64,000 nt of DNA from assembly GCF_021725675.1 (NCBI RefSeq), contig NZ_JAKJPO010000008.1, positions 124,001 to 188,000 of the forward strand, read 5' to 3'. This DNA comes from Marilutibacter chinensis (GTDB taxonomy: Bacteria; Pseudomonadota; Gammaproteobacteria; Xanthomonadales; Xanthomonadaceae). Positions 34,586-43,656 of this stretch are shown here, piece by piece. The notes under the pieces were generated by a model, which saw only the letters and a list, made by a program, of their open reading frames with translations, ran no database searches and was not told the DNA's origin. Every line of letters begins with the position of its first letter. Positions within the stretch are counted from its first letter, which is position 1. Position numbers and translations under genes: made by a program.

Positions 34586-35983
34586 ATGCAAATACGTTTC
34601 CATGGCGCCGCAGGCGAGGTCACCGGCTCCATGCACGAGGTGGAGGCCGCCGGGCACCGCCTGCTGCTCGACTGCGGAATGATCCAGGGCAGCCCGGCGG
34701 CCGAGCGCCGCAACGCGGACCGGTTCCCGTTCGAGCCCGGCGGGATCGACGCGCTGGTCCTCAGTCACGCGCACATCGATCACATCGGCCGGGTACCGCT
34801 GTTGGTCCGTCGCGGCTTCCGTGGCCCGATCTACGCGCAGGCCGCGACCGCCGACCTGATGCCGATCATGCTGCTGGATGCTGCCGCGATCGCCGAGGGC
34901 GAGGCCGAACGCTACAACCGCAGACGCCGGCGGGACGAACCCGAGGCCGTTCCGCTGTTCTCGCGCGACGACGTGGAGGCCGCGCTCGAACGGCTGCGGC
35001 CGCTGGACTACGACGCGCCCAGCGAGATCCTGCCGGGCATCGTGCTGACGCTGCGCGAGGCCGGCCACATCCTCGGCTCCTGCGTGCTCGAGCTGCAGGC
35101 GGAGGACCGGACCCTGGTCTACTCCGGCGATCTCGGCCCCTGCGGCGCGCCGATCCTGCGCGATCCGGCCGCGATCGCGCGTGCCGACCTGGTGCTGATG
35201 GAGTCGACCTATGGCGACCGCGACCACCGCGACCGTCCCGCCACCGTCGCCGAGATCGGCGAAATCCTGGAAGCGGCGTGGCGCGATGGCGGCAACGTGA
35301 TGATCCCCGCCTTCGCGGTGGGCCGAACCCAGGAGCTGCTGTACTGGTTCGCCCGGCACTGGCAACAGTGGAAGATGGATCGCTGGCGGATCTTTCTCGA
35401 CAGCCCGATGGCGGCGCGGGTGTCGGCGGTCTACCAGCGGCACCAGGGCCTGTTCGACGCGCGTGCGCGTGCGACCTGGGCCGCGCCGATCGCGCCGCTG
35501 CGGATGCCGAACCTGCATTTCACCGCGTCCGTCGCCGAGTCGATGGCCATCAACCGGATCCGCTCCGGCGCGATCATCGTCGCCGGCAGCGGCATGGCCA
35601 CGGCCGGCAGGATCGTCCACCATCTCAAGCACAACCTCGGCCATCGCCAGGCGCACGTGATGTTCGTCGGCTACCAGGCCGAGGGCACCCTGGGCCGGCG
35701 CCTGGTCGAGCGGGCCCGCTGGGTCCGCATCCACGGCCGCGACTACCGGGTCAATGCGCAGATCCACACCGTCGGCGGCCTGTCGGCGCATGCCGGCCAG
35801 CAGGGGCTGATCGACTGGTTCGCCAGGATCGCCGGCCGGGAGGGCGATGCCGGCGTCACCCGCCCGTCGCTGGCCCTGGTCCACGGCGAGGAGCGTGCCC
35901 GCGAGGCCCTCGCGGGCGAGCTGGGCCAGCGCCTCGGCGTGTCCGCCCATCTCCCGAACCCCGGCGACAGCATCGCCCTGTAG
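34586..35983 (+). CDS. Metallo-beta-lactamase/beta-CASP family ribonuclease-like protein
   Basis: The protein has 465 residues of the Ysh1/CPSF73-like group. The metallo-beta-lactamase motif HAHIDH is at 61-66 and 'REAGHILGSCVLEL' carries the next metal histidine; 'YSGDLG' supplies the bridging Asp. The beta-CASP domain shows 'IPAFAVGRTQELLYWF', 'IIVAGSGMATAGRIVHHL' and the terminal 'VGGLSAHAGQ' histidine, then 'LVHGEE'. Such enzymes cleave RNA; bacterial members are mostly uncharacterised. Divergent from the hydroxylase gene. Confidence 0.93.
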   Translation: MQIRFHGAAGEVTGSMHEVEAAGHRLLLDCGMIQGSPAAERRNADRFPFEPGGIDALVLSHAHIDHIGRVPLLVRRGFRGPIYAQAATADLMPIMLLDAAAIAEGEAERYNRRRRRDEPEAVPLFSRDDVEAALERLRPLDYDAPSEILPGIVLTLREAGHILGSCVLELQAEDRTLVYSGDLGPCGAPILRDPAAIARADLVLMESTYGDRDHRDRPATVAEIGEILEAAWRDGGNVMIPAFAVGRTQELLYWFARHWQQWKMDRWRIFLDSPMAARVSAVYQRHQGLFDARARATWAAPIAPLRMPNLHFTASVAESMAINRIRSGAIIVAGSGMATAGRIVHHLKHNLGHRQAHVMFVGYQAEGTLGRRLVERARWVRIHGRDYRVNAQIHTVGGLSAHAGQQGLIDWFARIAGREGDAGVTRPSLALVHGEERAREALAGELGQRLGVSAHLPNPGDSIAL

Positions 35984-36124
35984 GGCCCCGTCCCGGCGCC
36001 CGGCGCCGCCCATGACCTTCGACACCTATGGCCCGCGCCGGCACGGAGCTATGGTGGGAGCGATGTGCCCGCCGCCATTCCGGTTCGGCACGGCTTTCCC
36101 ATATTCGCAAGGTCGGAGTACACC

Positions 36125-38224
36125 GTGACCCTCAACACCCCCAAAGTCCTGCTTCTGTCCCTCGCCATTGCCGCAGCCGTCTCGGCCTGCGGCAAGACCG
36201 ACTCGCCGGCCGTTTCCACCGACGCCGCGGCGGATCAGGACCAGGGCATCACCCTCGACGAGAGCAAGCTGCCGCCGGTCAACCGCTTCCTTGCCAGCGA
36301 CCTCGACACCAGCAAGGACGCCTGCACCGATTTCGGCGGCTACGTCAACGGCAAGTGGCTGGCCGCCAACGAGATTCCGGGCGACCGCACCTCGTGGGGC
36401 GCGTTCGAGATGCTGGCCGAGCGTTCGCTGGCGGTACAGCGCCAGATCGCCGAGCAGGCCGCCCGGGACACCGGCGCGACCGGCGTCGAGAAGATCGTCG
36501 GCGACTTCTGGGCCACCGGCATGGACGCGGACAAGATCAACGCCCAGGGCATCGAGCCGATCAGCGCGACCCTGACCGAGATCGACGCGCTCGACAGCCA
36601 GGAGAAGGTCGCCGAGTTCCTGCGCAGCAGCGCGGCCAAGGGCCAGTTCTACGTGTTCGGCTTCGGCCCCGAGGCCGACTTCAAGGACTCGTCGATGAAC
36701 ATCGCCTACGCCTTCCAGGGCGGCCTGGGCCTGCCGGACAAGAGCTACTACGAGGACGCCGACAAGGCCGACAAGCTGCAGAAGTACCAGGAGCACGTGG
36801 CCAAGGTGCTGGAGCTGTCGGGCGTGCCCGCCGCGGATGCCGCCGCCCAGGCCGCCGACGTGGTCGCGTTCGAGAAGCGCCTGGCCTCGGTGTCGAAGTC
36901 GCAGGAGGAGATGTCGCGCGACGTCTCGCTGTACTACAACGCGGTGTCGCCGGCCGAGGCCGACAAGCTGGCACCGAACTTCCCGTGGACCCGCTTCTTC
37001 GAGTCGCAGGGCCTGCAGGCGCCGGAGAAATTCTCGCTGGCGGTACCGGCCTTCCACGAAGAGGTCAGCCGCATGCTCGCCGACGTGCCGGCAGCGCAGT
37101 GGCGCAGCTACCTGCGCTTCCATGCCGTCGACGGCGCATCGCCGTACCTGTCCGACGCCTTCGTCGAGGAGAACTTCAACTTCTACAACAAGACCCTGCG
37201 CGGCCAGAAGGAGCTGAAGGAGCGCGGCAAGCGCGTGCTCGGCACGATCGAGGACGGCGCCGGCGAGGCGCTGGGCCAGCTGTACGTCGACGTGGCGTTC
37301 TCCCCCGACTCCAAGGCGCGGATGCAGGAACTGGTCAAGAACCTCAGCGATGCGCTCAAGACGCGCATCGAGAACCTGGCCTGGATGAGCGACGAAACCA
37401 AGGCCAAGGCGATGGAGAAGTGGGCCAGCTTCACGCCGAAGATCGGCTACCCGGACAAGTGGCGCGACTGGAGCAGCCTGCAGACCAGTCGCGACAGCTA
37501 CATCGGCAACGTGCTCGCCGCGATGGAGTTCAACTACAAGTGGGAGCTGTCGAAGGTCGGCAAGCCGGTCGACAAGACCGAGTGGGGCATGAGCCCGCAG
37601 ACCGTCAACGCCTACTACAACCCGCTGCAGAACGAGATCGTGTTCCCGGCCGCGATCCTGCAGCCGCCGTTCTTCGATCCGGAGGCCGACGACCCGATCA
37701 ACTACGGCGGCATCGGCGCGGTGATCGGTCACGAGATGACCCACGGCTACGACGACCAGGGCAGCCGTTTCGGACCGACCGGCAACTTCGAGAACTGGTG
37801 GACCGATGCCGACGCCAAGGGCTTCAGCGGTCGTACCGACAAGCTGATCGCGCAGTTCGACGGCTACAAGGCGAACGACGACGAGCACGTCAACGGCAAG
37901 CTGACCCTGGGCGAGAACATCGCCGACCTCGGCGGCCTGGCCACCGCCTACGACGCGATGAAGGCCGCCGCCGGCGACAGCGAAGACCCGATGATCGACG
38001 GCATGAGCCGCGACCAGCGCTTCTTCGCCAACTGGGCGACGGTGTGGCGTCGCAACTTCACTCCCGAGGAGCTGAAGGTGCGCCTGGCCACCGACCCGCA
38101 CGCGCCGGCGAACTTCCGCGCGATCGGGGCTCCGTCGAACCTGCCGGCCTTCGCCGCCGCGTTCGAGTGCAAGCCGGGCCAGCCGATGGTCCGCCAGGGC
38201 GACGACCAGGTCGTGATCTGGTAA
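36125..38224 (+). CDS. M13 family metallopeptidase, lipoprotein (PepO/neprilysin-like)
   Basis: The protein has 699 residues from a GTG with GGAG 8 nt upstream. The lipoprotein signal ends in lipobox VSAC. The N-terminal Peptidase_M13_N domain (about 60-435) precedes the catalytic domain with 'VNAYYNPLQNEIVFPAAILQ', zinc motif HEMTH (536-540) and the third ligand in 'ENIADLGG'. M13 enzymes cleave peptides at the outer face of the inner or outer membrane. An ATG at 36065 would add 20 residues in front of the signal and is less likely. A near-perfect terminator follows. Confidence 0.95.
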   Translation: MTLNTPKVLLLSLAIAAAVSACGKTDSPAVSTDAAADQDQGITLDESKLPPVNRFLASDLDTSKDACTDFGGYVNGKWLAANEIPGDRTSWGAFEMLAERSLAVQRQIAEQAARDTGATGVEKIVGDFWATGMDADKINAQGIEPISATLTEIDALDSQEKVAEFLRSSAAKGQFYVFGFGPEADFKDSSMNIAYAFQGGLGLPDKSYYEDADKADKLQKYQEHVAKVLELSGVPAADAAAQAADVVAFEKRLASVSKSQEEMSRDVSLYYNAVSPAEADKLAPNFPWTRFFESQGLQAPEKFSLAVPAFHEEVSRMLADVPAAQWRSYLRFHAVDGASPYLSDAFVEENFNFYNKTLRGQKELKERGKRVLGTIEDGAGEALGQLYVDVAFSPDSKARMQELVKNLSDALKTRIENLAWMSDETKAKAMEKWASFTPKIGYPDKWRDWSSLQTSRDSYIGNVLAAMEFNYKWELSKVGKPVDKTEWGMSPQTVNAYYNPLQNEIVFPAAILQPPFFDPEADDPINYGGIGAVIGHEMTHGYDDQGSRFGPTGNFENWWTDADAKGFSGRTDKLIAQFDGYKANDDEHVNGKLTLGENIADLGGLATAYDAMKAAAGDSEDPMIDGMSRDQRFFANWATVWRRNFTPEELKVRLATDPHAPANFRAIGAPSNLPAFAAAFECKPGQPMVRQGDDQVVIW

Positions 38225-38270
38225 GCGACACGGCCGGCGGGTTTCCCCGAAGGGCCCGCCCTCGTCCTGC

Positions 38271-38304
38271 AGAAGGCCCGGCACAATGCCGGGCCTTCTT
38301 TGTT
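38271..38304 (+). terminator. Intrinsic terminator after the first M13 peptidase gene
   Basis: A perfect 13-bp stem (AGAAGGCCCGGCA / TGCCGGGCCTTCT) with a CAA loop is followed by TTTGTT. Confidence 0.88.
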
Positions 38305-38405
38305 CCGTCCCGCGGCCGGCTGGAACGGCCGTCACCCCGCCCGTGTGGCGATCTGCACGGTGTCGCCAACGCCCGTGGCGCGCGTCCCGTCCTGGCATGG
38401 GCACT

Positions 38406-38414
38406 TGCTACACT
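38406..38414 (+). promoter_or_regulatory. Extended -10 promoter element before the second M13 gene
   Basis: TGCTACACT (TGn plus TACACT) lies 27 nt before the ATG at 38442, leaving a leader of about 20 nt. Similar TGCTAC elements precede other genes here. Confidence 0.5.
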
Positions 38415-38441
38415 CCGCCGATCTTCTGGATGGAATCCGCA

Positions 38442-40460
38442 ATGTCCCGTCAGCGCATCCCTGGCCTTTCGCTTCTCCCGTTTTCGCTGCGCCCGCTCGC
38501 GTGTGCGCTCTCGTTCGGACTGACCGCCGCCGTCGCCGCTCCGGTGGCGCTGGCCAAGCCGCCGGTCGCCTGCGCCGATTTCTACGGCAACGCCAATGCC
38601 GACTGGCTGGAGGCCCATCCGCTGTCGACCGGCGCGGGTTCGGTCTCGGCGATGGGCGAGCTGGCCGGGCGCGCGCGCCAGCAGCAGATCGACCTGCTGC
38701 AGGCGGCAATGCAGGCGCCGCAGGACAATGTCCAGAAGCTGCTCGGCGACTTCTGGGCCAGCGGTCTGGACGAAGCGGCGGTCGAGCGCGACGGCTCCAA
38801 TCCGATCGCGCCCCTGCTCGACCGCATCAACTCGATCCGCCGCGACAAGGACATCGCGCCGGCGATCGCCGCGCTTCACCAGGTCGGCATCCCGGTGGCG
38901 TTCAACTTCAGCCCCGACGCCGACCTGTCCGATCTCGACCGCCACATCGGCTACTTCAGCCAGGGCGGCACCGGCCTGCCCGACCCGGCCTACTACACCC
39001 GCAACGACGCCGACGCGCAGACCGTGCGCAGCCAATACGGCAAGTATGTCGAGCAGATCCTCGCGCTGACCGGCACCCCGGCCGACAAGCTCCAGGCCGA
39101 GGCCACGCAGGTCCTCGACCTGGAGACCCGCATCGCCAGCGCGTCGCGGCCGCTGCCGGACCTGCGCGACCCGCGCAACAACTACGCCCCGGTCGCGGTG
39201 GCGGGTCTGGACAAGCAGTACCGCTACCTCAGGCTCGAGGAGTTCCTCAAGGCGCAGGGCGTCGAGGACGACACCGTCTCGATCGCCAACCCGGCCCTGT
39301 TCGCCACCCTGGACACGCTGGTCGACGATCTCAAGCCGGCGCAGTGGAAGACCTATCTGCAGTGGCGCGTCGGAGACGCGATGGCGCCGTACCTGTCCAA
39401 GGCCTTCCGCGACGCCAGCTTCGATTTCCGCGGCCGCGTGCTGGAGGGCCGCAGCGCACCGCTGCCGCGCCAGCAGCAGGTGCTCGACGCGATCAATCTG
39501 GCGGCCGGCCCGATGCTCGGCCGCCAGTACGCGGCCCGCTACCTGACCGCGGCCAACCAGGCCCGCGCCGAACAGGTCGTCGGACAGGTCAAGGCTTCCC
39601 TGCGCGCCGCGATGGAGCGCAACACCCGCTTCAGCGCCGAAGCCAAGGCGGTCGCAATGGCCAAGCTGGACAACCTGAAGGTCGAGGTCGGCACGCCCCG
39701 GCGCGACCTCGACTACACCGTGCAGCCGATGGGCCGCGGCAGCTTCGGCGGCAACATGCTGATCGCATCGACCTGGCGCCACGGCTCGGAGATGCGCCGC
39801 ATCGGCCGCGGCACCGGCAGCCGCCGCTGGGACGTGCTGCCGCAGACGCCGGCGCTGGCCTACGACATCGCCCAGAACCGCCTGATCATCACCGCCGCGA
39901 TGCTGCAGCCGCCGGTGTTCGACCTGGGCAAGGACTCGGCCTGGCTGCACGGCTCGTTCGGCGCCCTGGTCGGTCACGAACTCAGCCACGCCTTCGACAA
40001 CCGCGGCCGCCTGATCGACGACAAGCTCGAGGTCCGCGACTGGTGGACCGCCAGCGAGAACGCCGGCTGGCAGGCGCTGGCCAACCGCGTCGCCGCGCAG
40101 TACTCGGCCCTGCCCTACCCGGCACTGGAAGGGGTGAAGGTCAACGGCCAGCAGACGGTGGACGAGAACATCGCCGACATCGCCGGCATGGAACTGGCAT
40201 GGGCGACCTTCAGCACGGCCGAGCCGGACGCGGACAAGGAGACCAGGCAGTCCTTCTTCACCGCCTGGGCCTCGCTGTGGCCGCAGCAGCTCAGCGCCGA
40301 GGCGGCGACCCAGCTGGCCTCGACCAGCGTGCACGCACCCGGCCAATGGCGGACCAACGGTCCGCTGTCGAACCTGGATGCCTTCGGCGCGACCTACGGC
40401 TGCCGGGTCGGCGCGGTGATGCGCCACAAGCCCGACGATAGGATCACGATCCTGCCCTGA
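38442..40460 (+). CDS. M13 family metallopeptidase, soluble exported form
   Basis: The protein has 672 residues from the second ATG (38430 is an alternative, adding MESA). Signal peptide: LACALSFGLTAAVAAPVALA. It lacks a lipobox cysteine, in contrast to the M13 gene just upstream. Domain order is the same: M13_N (about 45-425), then 'ALAYDIAQNRLIITAAMLQ', zinc motif HELSH (512-516), 'ENIADIAG'. The two genes are clearly diverged paralogues (this one is about 30 residues shorter), each with its own promoter and terminator, so not a recent duplication. Confidence 0.94.
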   Translation: MSRQRIPGLSLLPFSLRPLACALSFGLTAAVAAPVALAKPPVACADFYGNANADWLEAHPLSTGAGSVSAMGELAGRARQQQIDLLQAAMQAPQDNVQKLLGDFWASGLDEAAVERDGSNPIAPLLDRINSIRRDKDIAPAIAALHQVGIPVAFNFSPDADLSDLDRHIGYFSQGGTGLPDPAYYTRNDADAQTVRSQYGKYVEQILALTGTPADKLQAEATQVLDLETRIASASRPLPDLRDPRNNYAPVAVAGLDKQYRYLRLEEFLKAQGVEDDTVSIANPALFATLDTLVDDLKPAQWKTYLQWRVGDAMAPYLSKAFRDASFDFRGRVLEGRSAPLPRQQQVLDAINLAAGPMLGRQYAARYLTAANQARAEQVVGQVKASLRAAMERNTRFSAEAKAVAMAKLDNLKVEVGTPRRDLDYTVQPMGRGSFGGNMLIASTWRHGSEMRRIGRGTGSRRWDVLPQTPALAYDIAQNRLIITAAMLQPPVFDLGKDSAWLHGSFGALVGHELSHAFDNRGRLIDDKLEVRDWWTASENAGWQALANRVAAQYSALPYPALEGVKVNGQQTVDENIADIAGMELAWATFSTAEPDADKETRQSFFTAWASLWPQQLSAEAATQLASTSVHAPGQWRTNGPLSNLDAFGATYGCRVGAVMRHKPDDRITILP

Positions 40461-40485
40461 GCGGCATCGTCATCGATGGACACGA

Positions 40486-40511
40486 AAACGGCGCGGTTTC
40501 CCGCGCCGTTT
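40486..40511. terminator. Bidirectional terminator between the M13 and rhomboid genes
   Basis: AAACGGCGCGG (40486-40496) pairs perfectly with CCGCGCCGTTT (40501-40511) around TTTC; A/T tails flank both ends, suiting both convergent genes. Confidence 0.85.
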
Positions 40512-40611
40512 CTCGTTGGCGGTCTCTCGACCCGGGGACGTACCGCAGGGACGGCGGCAGGTCTGGATGAGACTCCGAAGGGGGCCCGATCGCGGCTTCC
40601 GCGATCCCGGC

Positions 40612-41271
40612 TCAGTGGATCCGGCGCGGCCCGGGCGGCTTGCGGCCGCCACCACCGAACGGCGGCTGACCGCGCCAGTAGCGGATCATCAACCAGCCGA
40701 ACAGCATTCCGCCCAGGTGGGCGAAATGGGCCACCCCGGGCTGCCGGCCGGTCACGCCGAGCAACAGCTCGATCAGGCCGTAGACGATCACCAGGGTGCG
40801 CGCCTTCATCGGGATCGGTGGGATCAGCAACATCACCCGCTGATGCGGAAACAGCATGCCGTAGGCCAGCAACAGGCCGAACACGCCGCCGGAAGCGCCC
40901 ACCGTCGGATACGGCGGCTGGCCACTGGACATCGCCCAGATGCCGACGCCGATCTGGCAGACCGCGGCGCCGACGATGCAGACCAGGTAGTAGTTCAGGA
41001 ACCGCTTGTTGCCCCAGACGTGTTCCAGCGGCGCGCCGAACATCAACAGCGCGAGCATGTTGAAGAACAGGTGCGGCATGTTCCCGTGCATGAAGCCGTA
41101 GGTCAGCACCTGCCACGGCATGAAGCCGCCGACACCGAACGCGCCGTCGCTGCCGGGCGGCCAGAGCATGAACGTGGCGAACACCTGATCGCCGAGTGCG
41201 TACTGGAGCAGGAACACCGCGCCGTTGGCGATCAGCAGCGCCTTGGTGATCGGGGGAAGGTTGGAAAACAT
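40612..41271 (-). CDS. Rhomboid family intramembrane serine protease
   Basis: The 219-residue protein starts MFSNLPPITKALLIANGAVFLLQ with GGAG before the ATG. Six transmembrane helices are predicted. Signatures: 'GFMHGNMPHLFFNMLALLMFG' (HxxxN region), catalytic serine in GASGG ('TVGASGGVFGLLLAYG') and catalytic histidine in 'AHFAHLGGMLFG'. It cuts membrane proteins within the bilayer; natural substrates unknown. The tail is Pro/Gly/Arg-rich. Confidence 0.95.
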   Translation of the reverse strand: MFSNLPPITKALLIANGAVFLLQYALGDQVFATFMLWPPGSDGAFGVGGFMPWQVLTYGFMHGNMPHLFFNMLALLMFGAPLEHVWGNKRFLNYYLVCIVGAAVCQIGVGIWAMSSGQPPYPTVGASGGVFGLLLAYGMLFPHQRVMLLIPPIPMKARTLVIVYGLIELLLGVTGRQPGVAHFAHLGGMLFGWLMIRYWRGQPPFGGGGRKPPGPRRIH

Positions 41272-41368
41272 CGCGGCTCCGGGGCAAGAGCGCACATGGT
41301 AACGGCAACGCCGCGCACCCGCTGTCGACGGCGCGCCGCCGCCTCCCGGTCCGGGCGGATTGCGCCGG

Positions 41369-41704
41369 TTAGTCCGGCGGCCCCCAGACCTGCTCGTCGA
41401 CCGTCGCCCGCGCCTTCACGCCGGCGACACGGCCGTTGACGACCCGCACGCCCTCGGCCCTCAGCCGCTGGCACTGCTCCAGGTAGCCGTCCGACCCCTC
41501 GGGCAATGCGATCCGCCCATCCGAGCGCAGCACCCGGTGCCAGGGCAGGCGCGGATCGTCGTTGTGGCTGAGCATCCGCGCGACCAGCCGGGCCCGGCCG
41601 GGCAGCCCGGCGCGGCGCGCGACCTCGCCATAGCCGGCGACCTCGCCTCGCGGTATCGCCAGGATCGCCGCCCGGATGCGTCGGGCCGCGTCGTCGCTGT
41701 CCAT
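41369..41704 (-). CDS. Alkyltransferase-like protein (Atl, MGMT-fold without active Cys)
   Basis: The protein has 111 residues, the size of E. coli Atl/YbaZ. 'ILAIPRGEVAGYGEVARRAGLPGRARLVARML' is the MGMT DNA-binding helix-turn-helix with the arginine finger, and the usual PCHRV active site reads PWHRV ('LPWHRVLRSDG'). It therefore cannot dealkylate DNA itself; Atl proteins bind O6-alkylguanine and recruit nucleotide excision repair. Start taken at MDSDDAARR with GGAGG 8 nt upstream. Confidence 0.9.
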   Translation of the reverse strand: MDSDDAARRIRAAILAIPRGEVAGYGEVARRAGLPGRARLVARMLSHNDDPRLPWHRVLRSDGRIALPEGSDGYLEQCQRLRAEGVRVVNGRVAGVKARATVDEQVWGPPD

Positions 41705-41862
41705 CGATGGAACCTCCCTCCCATGCCCACGCACTGCCGCCGTGTCCGGCTCGTGCGCGCCGCCGCGACCGCACGGCTTCCGGCACGTTTCCATCCGACC
41801 GGCAGGACCGGATCACCAATGAAGCGGTAGCATACGGCCCTGACCGCGAAGGGAGCAGCTAC

Positions 41863-42273
41863 GTGCGCAATTTCGAATCCATCAACCGCCACCTGAAAGC
41901 GGCCGGCTACAACCTGACCGAGCACGACGTCGACGTGGTCTGCATCGAGCTGTCGCTGGAGCAGGGCCGCCGGCACCAGGCGATCTTCCTGTCCGAACTC
42001 GACGACGACGACGGCCGCCCGTACCTGCGGGTCAGCACCGCGGTCGCTCCGATCACCGGGCTCGACATGCGTCGTGCGCTGGTCTTCAACTGGCAGAGCC
42101 GGGTCGGCTATCTCGCGATCGGCGAGCTCGACGGCGTGCCGCACCTGCAACTGTGCGAGAACCGTCCCTACGAGGGACTGGACGCGGCCGAGATCGACCG
42201 CCTGATCCTCGAGATCGGCGGCGTCGGCGACCGCATGGAGCGGACCCTGTCGGCGGGCGGCGACCTGTACTGA
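41863..42273 (+). CDS. Hypothetical protein, YbjN/type III chaperone-like fold
   Basis: The protein has 136 residues from a GTG with GGGAG upstream; the longer frame (from 41707) overlaps the divergent atl start region. Sequence 'VRNFESINRHLKAAGYNLTEHD', 'AIFLSELDDDDGRPYLRVSTAVAPI', 'VFNWQSRVGYLAIGELDGVPHLQLCENRPYEGLD' suggests an alpha/beta fold like YbjN or secretion chaperones, but I cannot name a family with certainty. No signal peptide; likely cytosolic. Confidence 0.7.
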   Translation: MRNFESINRHLKAAGYNLTEHDVDVVCIELSLEQGRRHQAIFLSELDDDDGRPYLRVSTAVAPITGLDMRRALVFNWQSRVGYLAIGELDGVPHLQLCENRPYEGLDAAEIDRLILEIGGVGDRMERTLSAGGDLY

Positions 42274-42281
42274 CCGGCCCC

Positions 42282-42352
42282 GCGGCCCGGGCAAGCGCAG
42301 CGCGCCCGGGATGAGGCAGCCGGGCCGGGAACCTGCCCGGGCTGCGCCTGAC
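42282..42352. repeat. Diverged copy of the 'GTAGCCCGGGTA' intergenic repeat
   Basis: The segment 42282-42316 (GCGGCCCGGGCAAGCGCAGC...) matches the reverse complement of 19791-19825 over about 35 nt, including the shared core GCGCAGCGC-CCCGGGATGA, and is followed by a second CCCGGG hairpin to 42352. It lies between the YbjN-like gene and pit. Confidence 0.65.
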
Positions 42353-42366
42353 GCCTGTCCCTGCCC

Positions 42367-43494
42367 TCAGGTCCAGCCCATCGCCCGCATCAGCTCGAAG
42401 AACAGGTAGGCGATTCCGCCGGCCGCGGGAATGGTCAGGATCCACGCCCAGATCATCTTCTCGACCACGGTCCACTTGATCGCGTTGAAGCGCTTGGCCG
42501 TGCCCACACCCATGATCGCCGACGAGATGTTGTGGGTCGTCGAGACCGGGATGCCGAGCCAGGAGGCGGCGAAGATCACCGCCGACGCACTGGTCTCGGC
42601 GGCGAAGCCGTGGATCGGGTGCAACTTGACCAGTTTGTGACCCAGGGTCTTGATGATCCGCCAGCCGCCGGCCGCGGTGCCCGCCGCCATCACCAGCGCG
42701 CAGGTGATCTTGATCCACAGGTCGATGCCCTGGCTGGCCATCGCCTCGTCGGATGGATGCAGGAAGGCCAGCCAGGCCGGCAGGTCGTCGAGGGTGCCCG
42801 CCGACTGCGCACTGAACAGCGTCAGCGCGATGATGCCCATCGTCTTCTGCGCGTCGTTCATGCCGTGCGCCAGCCCCATCCCGGCGGCGCTGACCAGCTG
42901 CGCCTTGCCGAACAGGCTGTTGACCCAGCGCGGGCGGGCGATGCGGGCCAGCCAGCCGCCGCTGCGCGCCATCATCGAGATCACGAAGAACAGCAGTCCC
43001 ATCACCAGGAAACCGGCGACGAAGCCCAGCACCGGCGAGGTCACCATCGGCACGATCACCTTCCACAGCACGCCGGCGCTGCGGTAGAGCGGCTCCTTCG
43101 GCTCGGACCAGATGATCGCATCGATGTTGTTCGACGCCGCCGCCAGCGCAGCGCCGCACAGGCCGCCGATCAGCGCATGCGAGGACGAGGACGGCAGTCC
43201 CAGCCACCAGGTGATCAGGTTCCAGACGATGCCGCCAAGCAGTGCGCACAGGATCATCTGCGACCCGACCTCGACCACGCCGACGTCGATCAGGCCCGAA
43301 GCGATCGTCTTGGCGACCGCGGTGCCCAGCAGCGCGCCGATCAGGTTCATCAACGCCGCCATGCCGACCGCCTGCATCGGCGACAGCACCTTGGTCGCGA
43401 CCACGGTGGCGATCGAGTTGGCGGTGTCGTGGAAGCCGTTGATGTATTCGAAGATCAGTGCCGCGAGCACGACCACCAGTACCAGGACCAGCAT
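42367..43494 (-). CDS. pit: Pit family inorganic phosphate transporter
   Basis: The protein has 375 residues and about ten membrane helices. The PiT signature repeats are present: 'GFHDTANSIATVVATKVL' near the start and 'GMGLAHGMNDAQKTMGIIAL' in the middle, plus 'PSSSSHALIGGLCGAAL' and 'IPVSTTHNISSAIMGVG'. It is a low-affinity, proton-coupled metal-phosphate symporter. The start is the ATG after GGAGG (5 nt); a GTG immediately precedes it. It lies 162 nt after the DUF47 gene, and the two form the well known orfA-pit arrangement. Confidence 0.95.
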   Translation of the reverse strand: MLVLVLVVVLAALIFEYINGFHDTANSIATVVATKVLSPMQAVGMAALMNLIGALLGTAVAKTIASGLIDVGVVEVGSQMILCALLGGIVWNLITWWLGLPSSSSHALIGGLCGAALAAASNNIDAIIWSEPKEPLYRSAGVLWKVIVPMVTSPVLGFVAGFLVMGLLFFVISMMARSGGWLARIARPRWVNSLFGKAQLVSAAGMGLAHGMNDAQKTMGIIALTLFSAQSAGTLDDLPAWLAFLHPSDEAMASQGIDLWIKITCALVMAAGTAAGGWRIIKTLGHKLVKLHPIHGFAAETSASAVIFAASWLGIPVSTTHNISSAIMGVGTAKRFNAIKWTVVEKMIWAWILTIPAAGGIAYLFFELMRAMGWT

Positions 43495-43656
43495 CACGGC
43501 CTCCCCCGGTCACGACGGGCGGCGGAACACGCCGGCGCGCCTTCCGGCGCCCGGTCGTGACGCGCGTGGGACGGATGGCCGGCACATGCCGGGATGGCGA
43601 CGCCGCGGGCGGCCGCGCATTCAAAGCCGAAGAACGCACACATATGCGGCGGCCCG

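Noticed and set aside
36026..40427. Two minus-strand open frames of about 790 codons opposite the M13 genes
   Set aside because: Shadow frames; the plus-strand products have complete M13 motifs and signal peptides.
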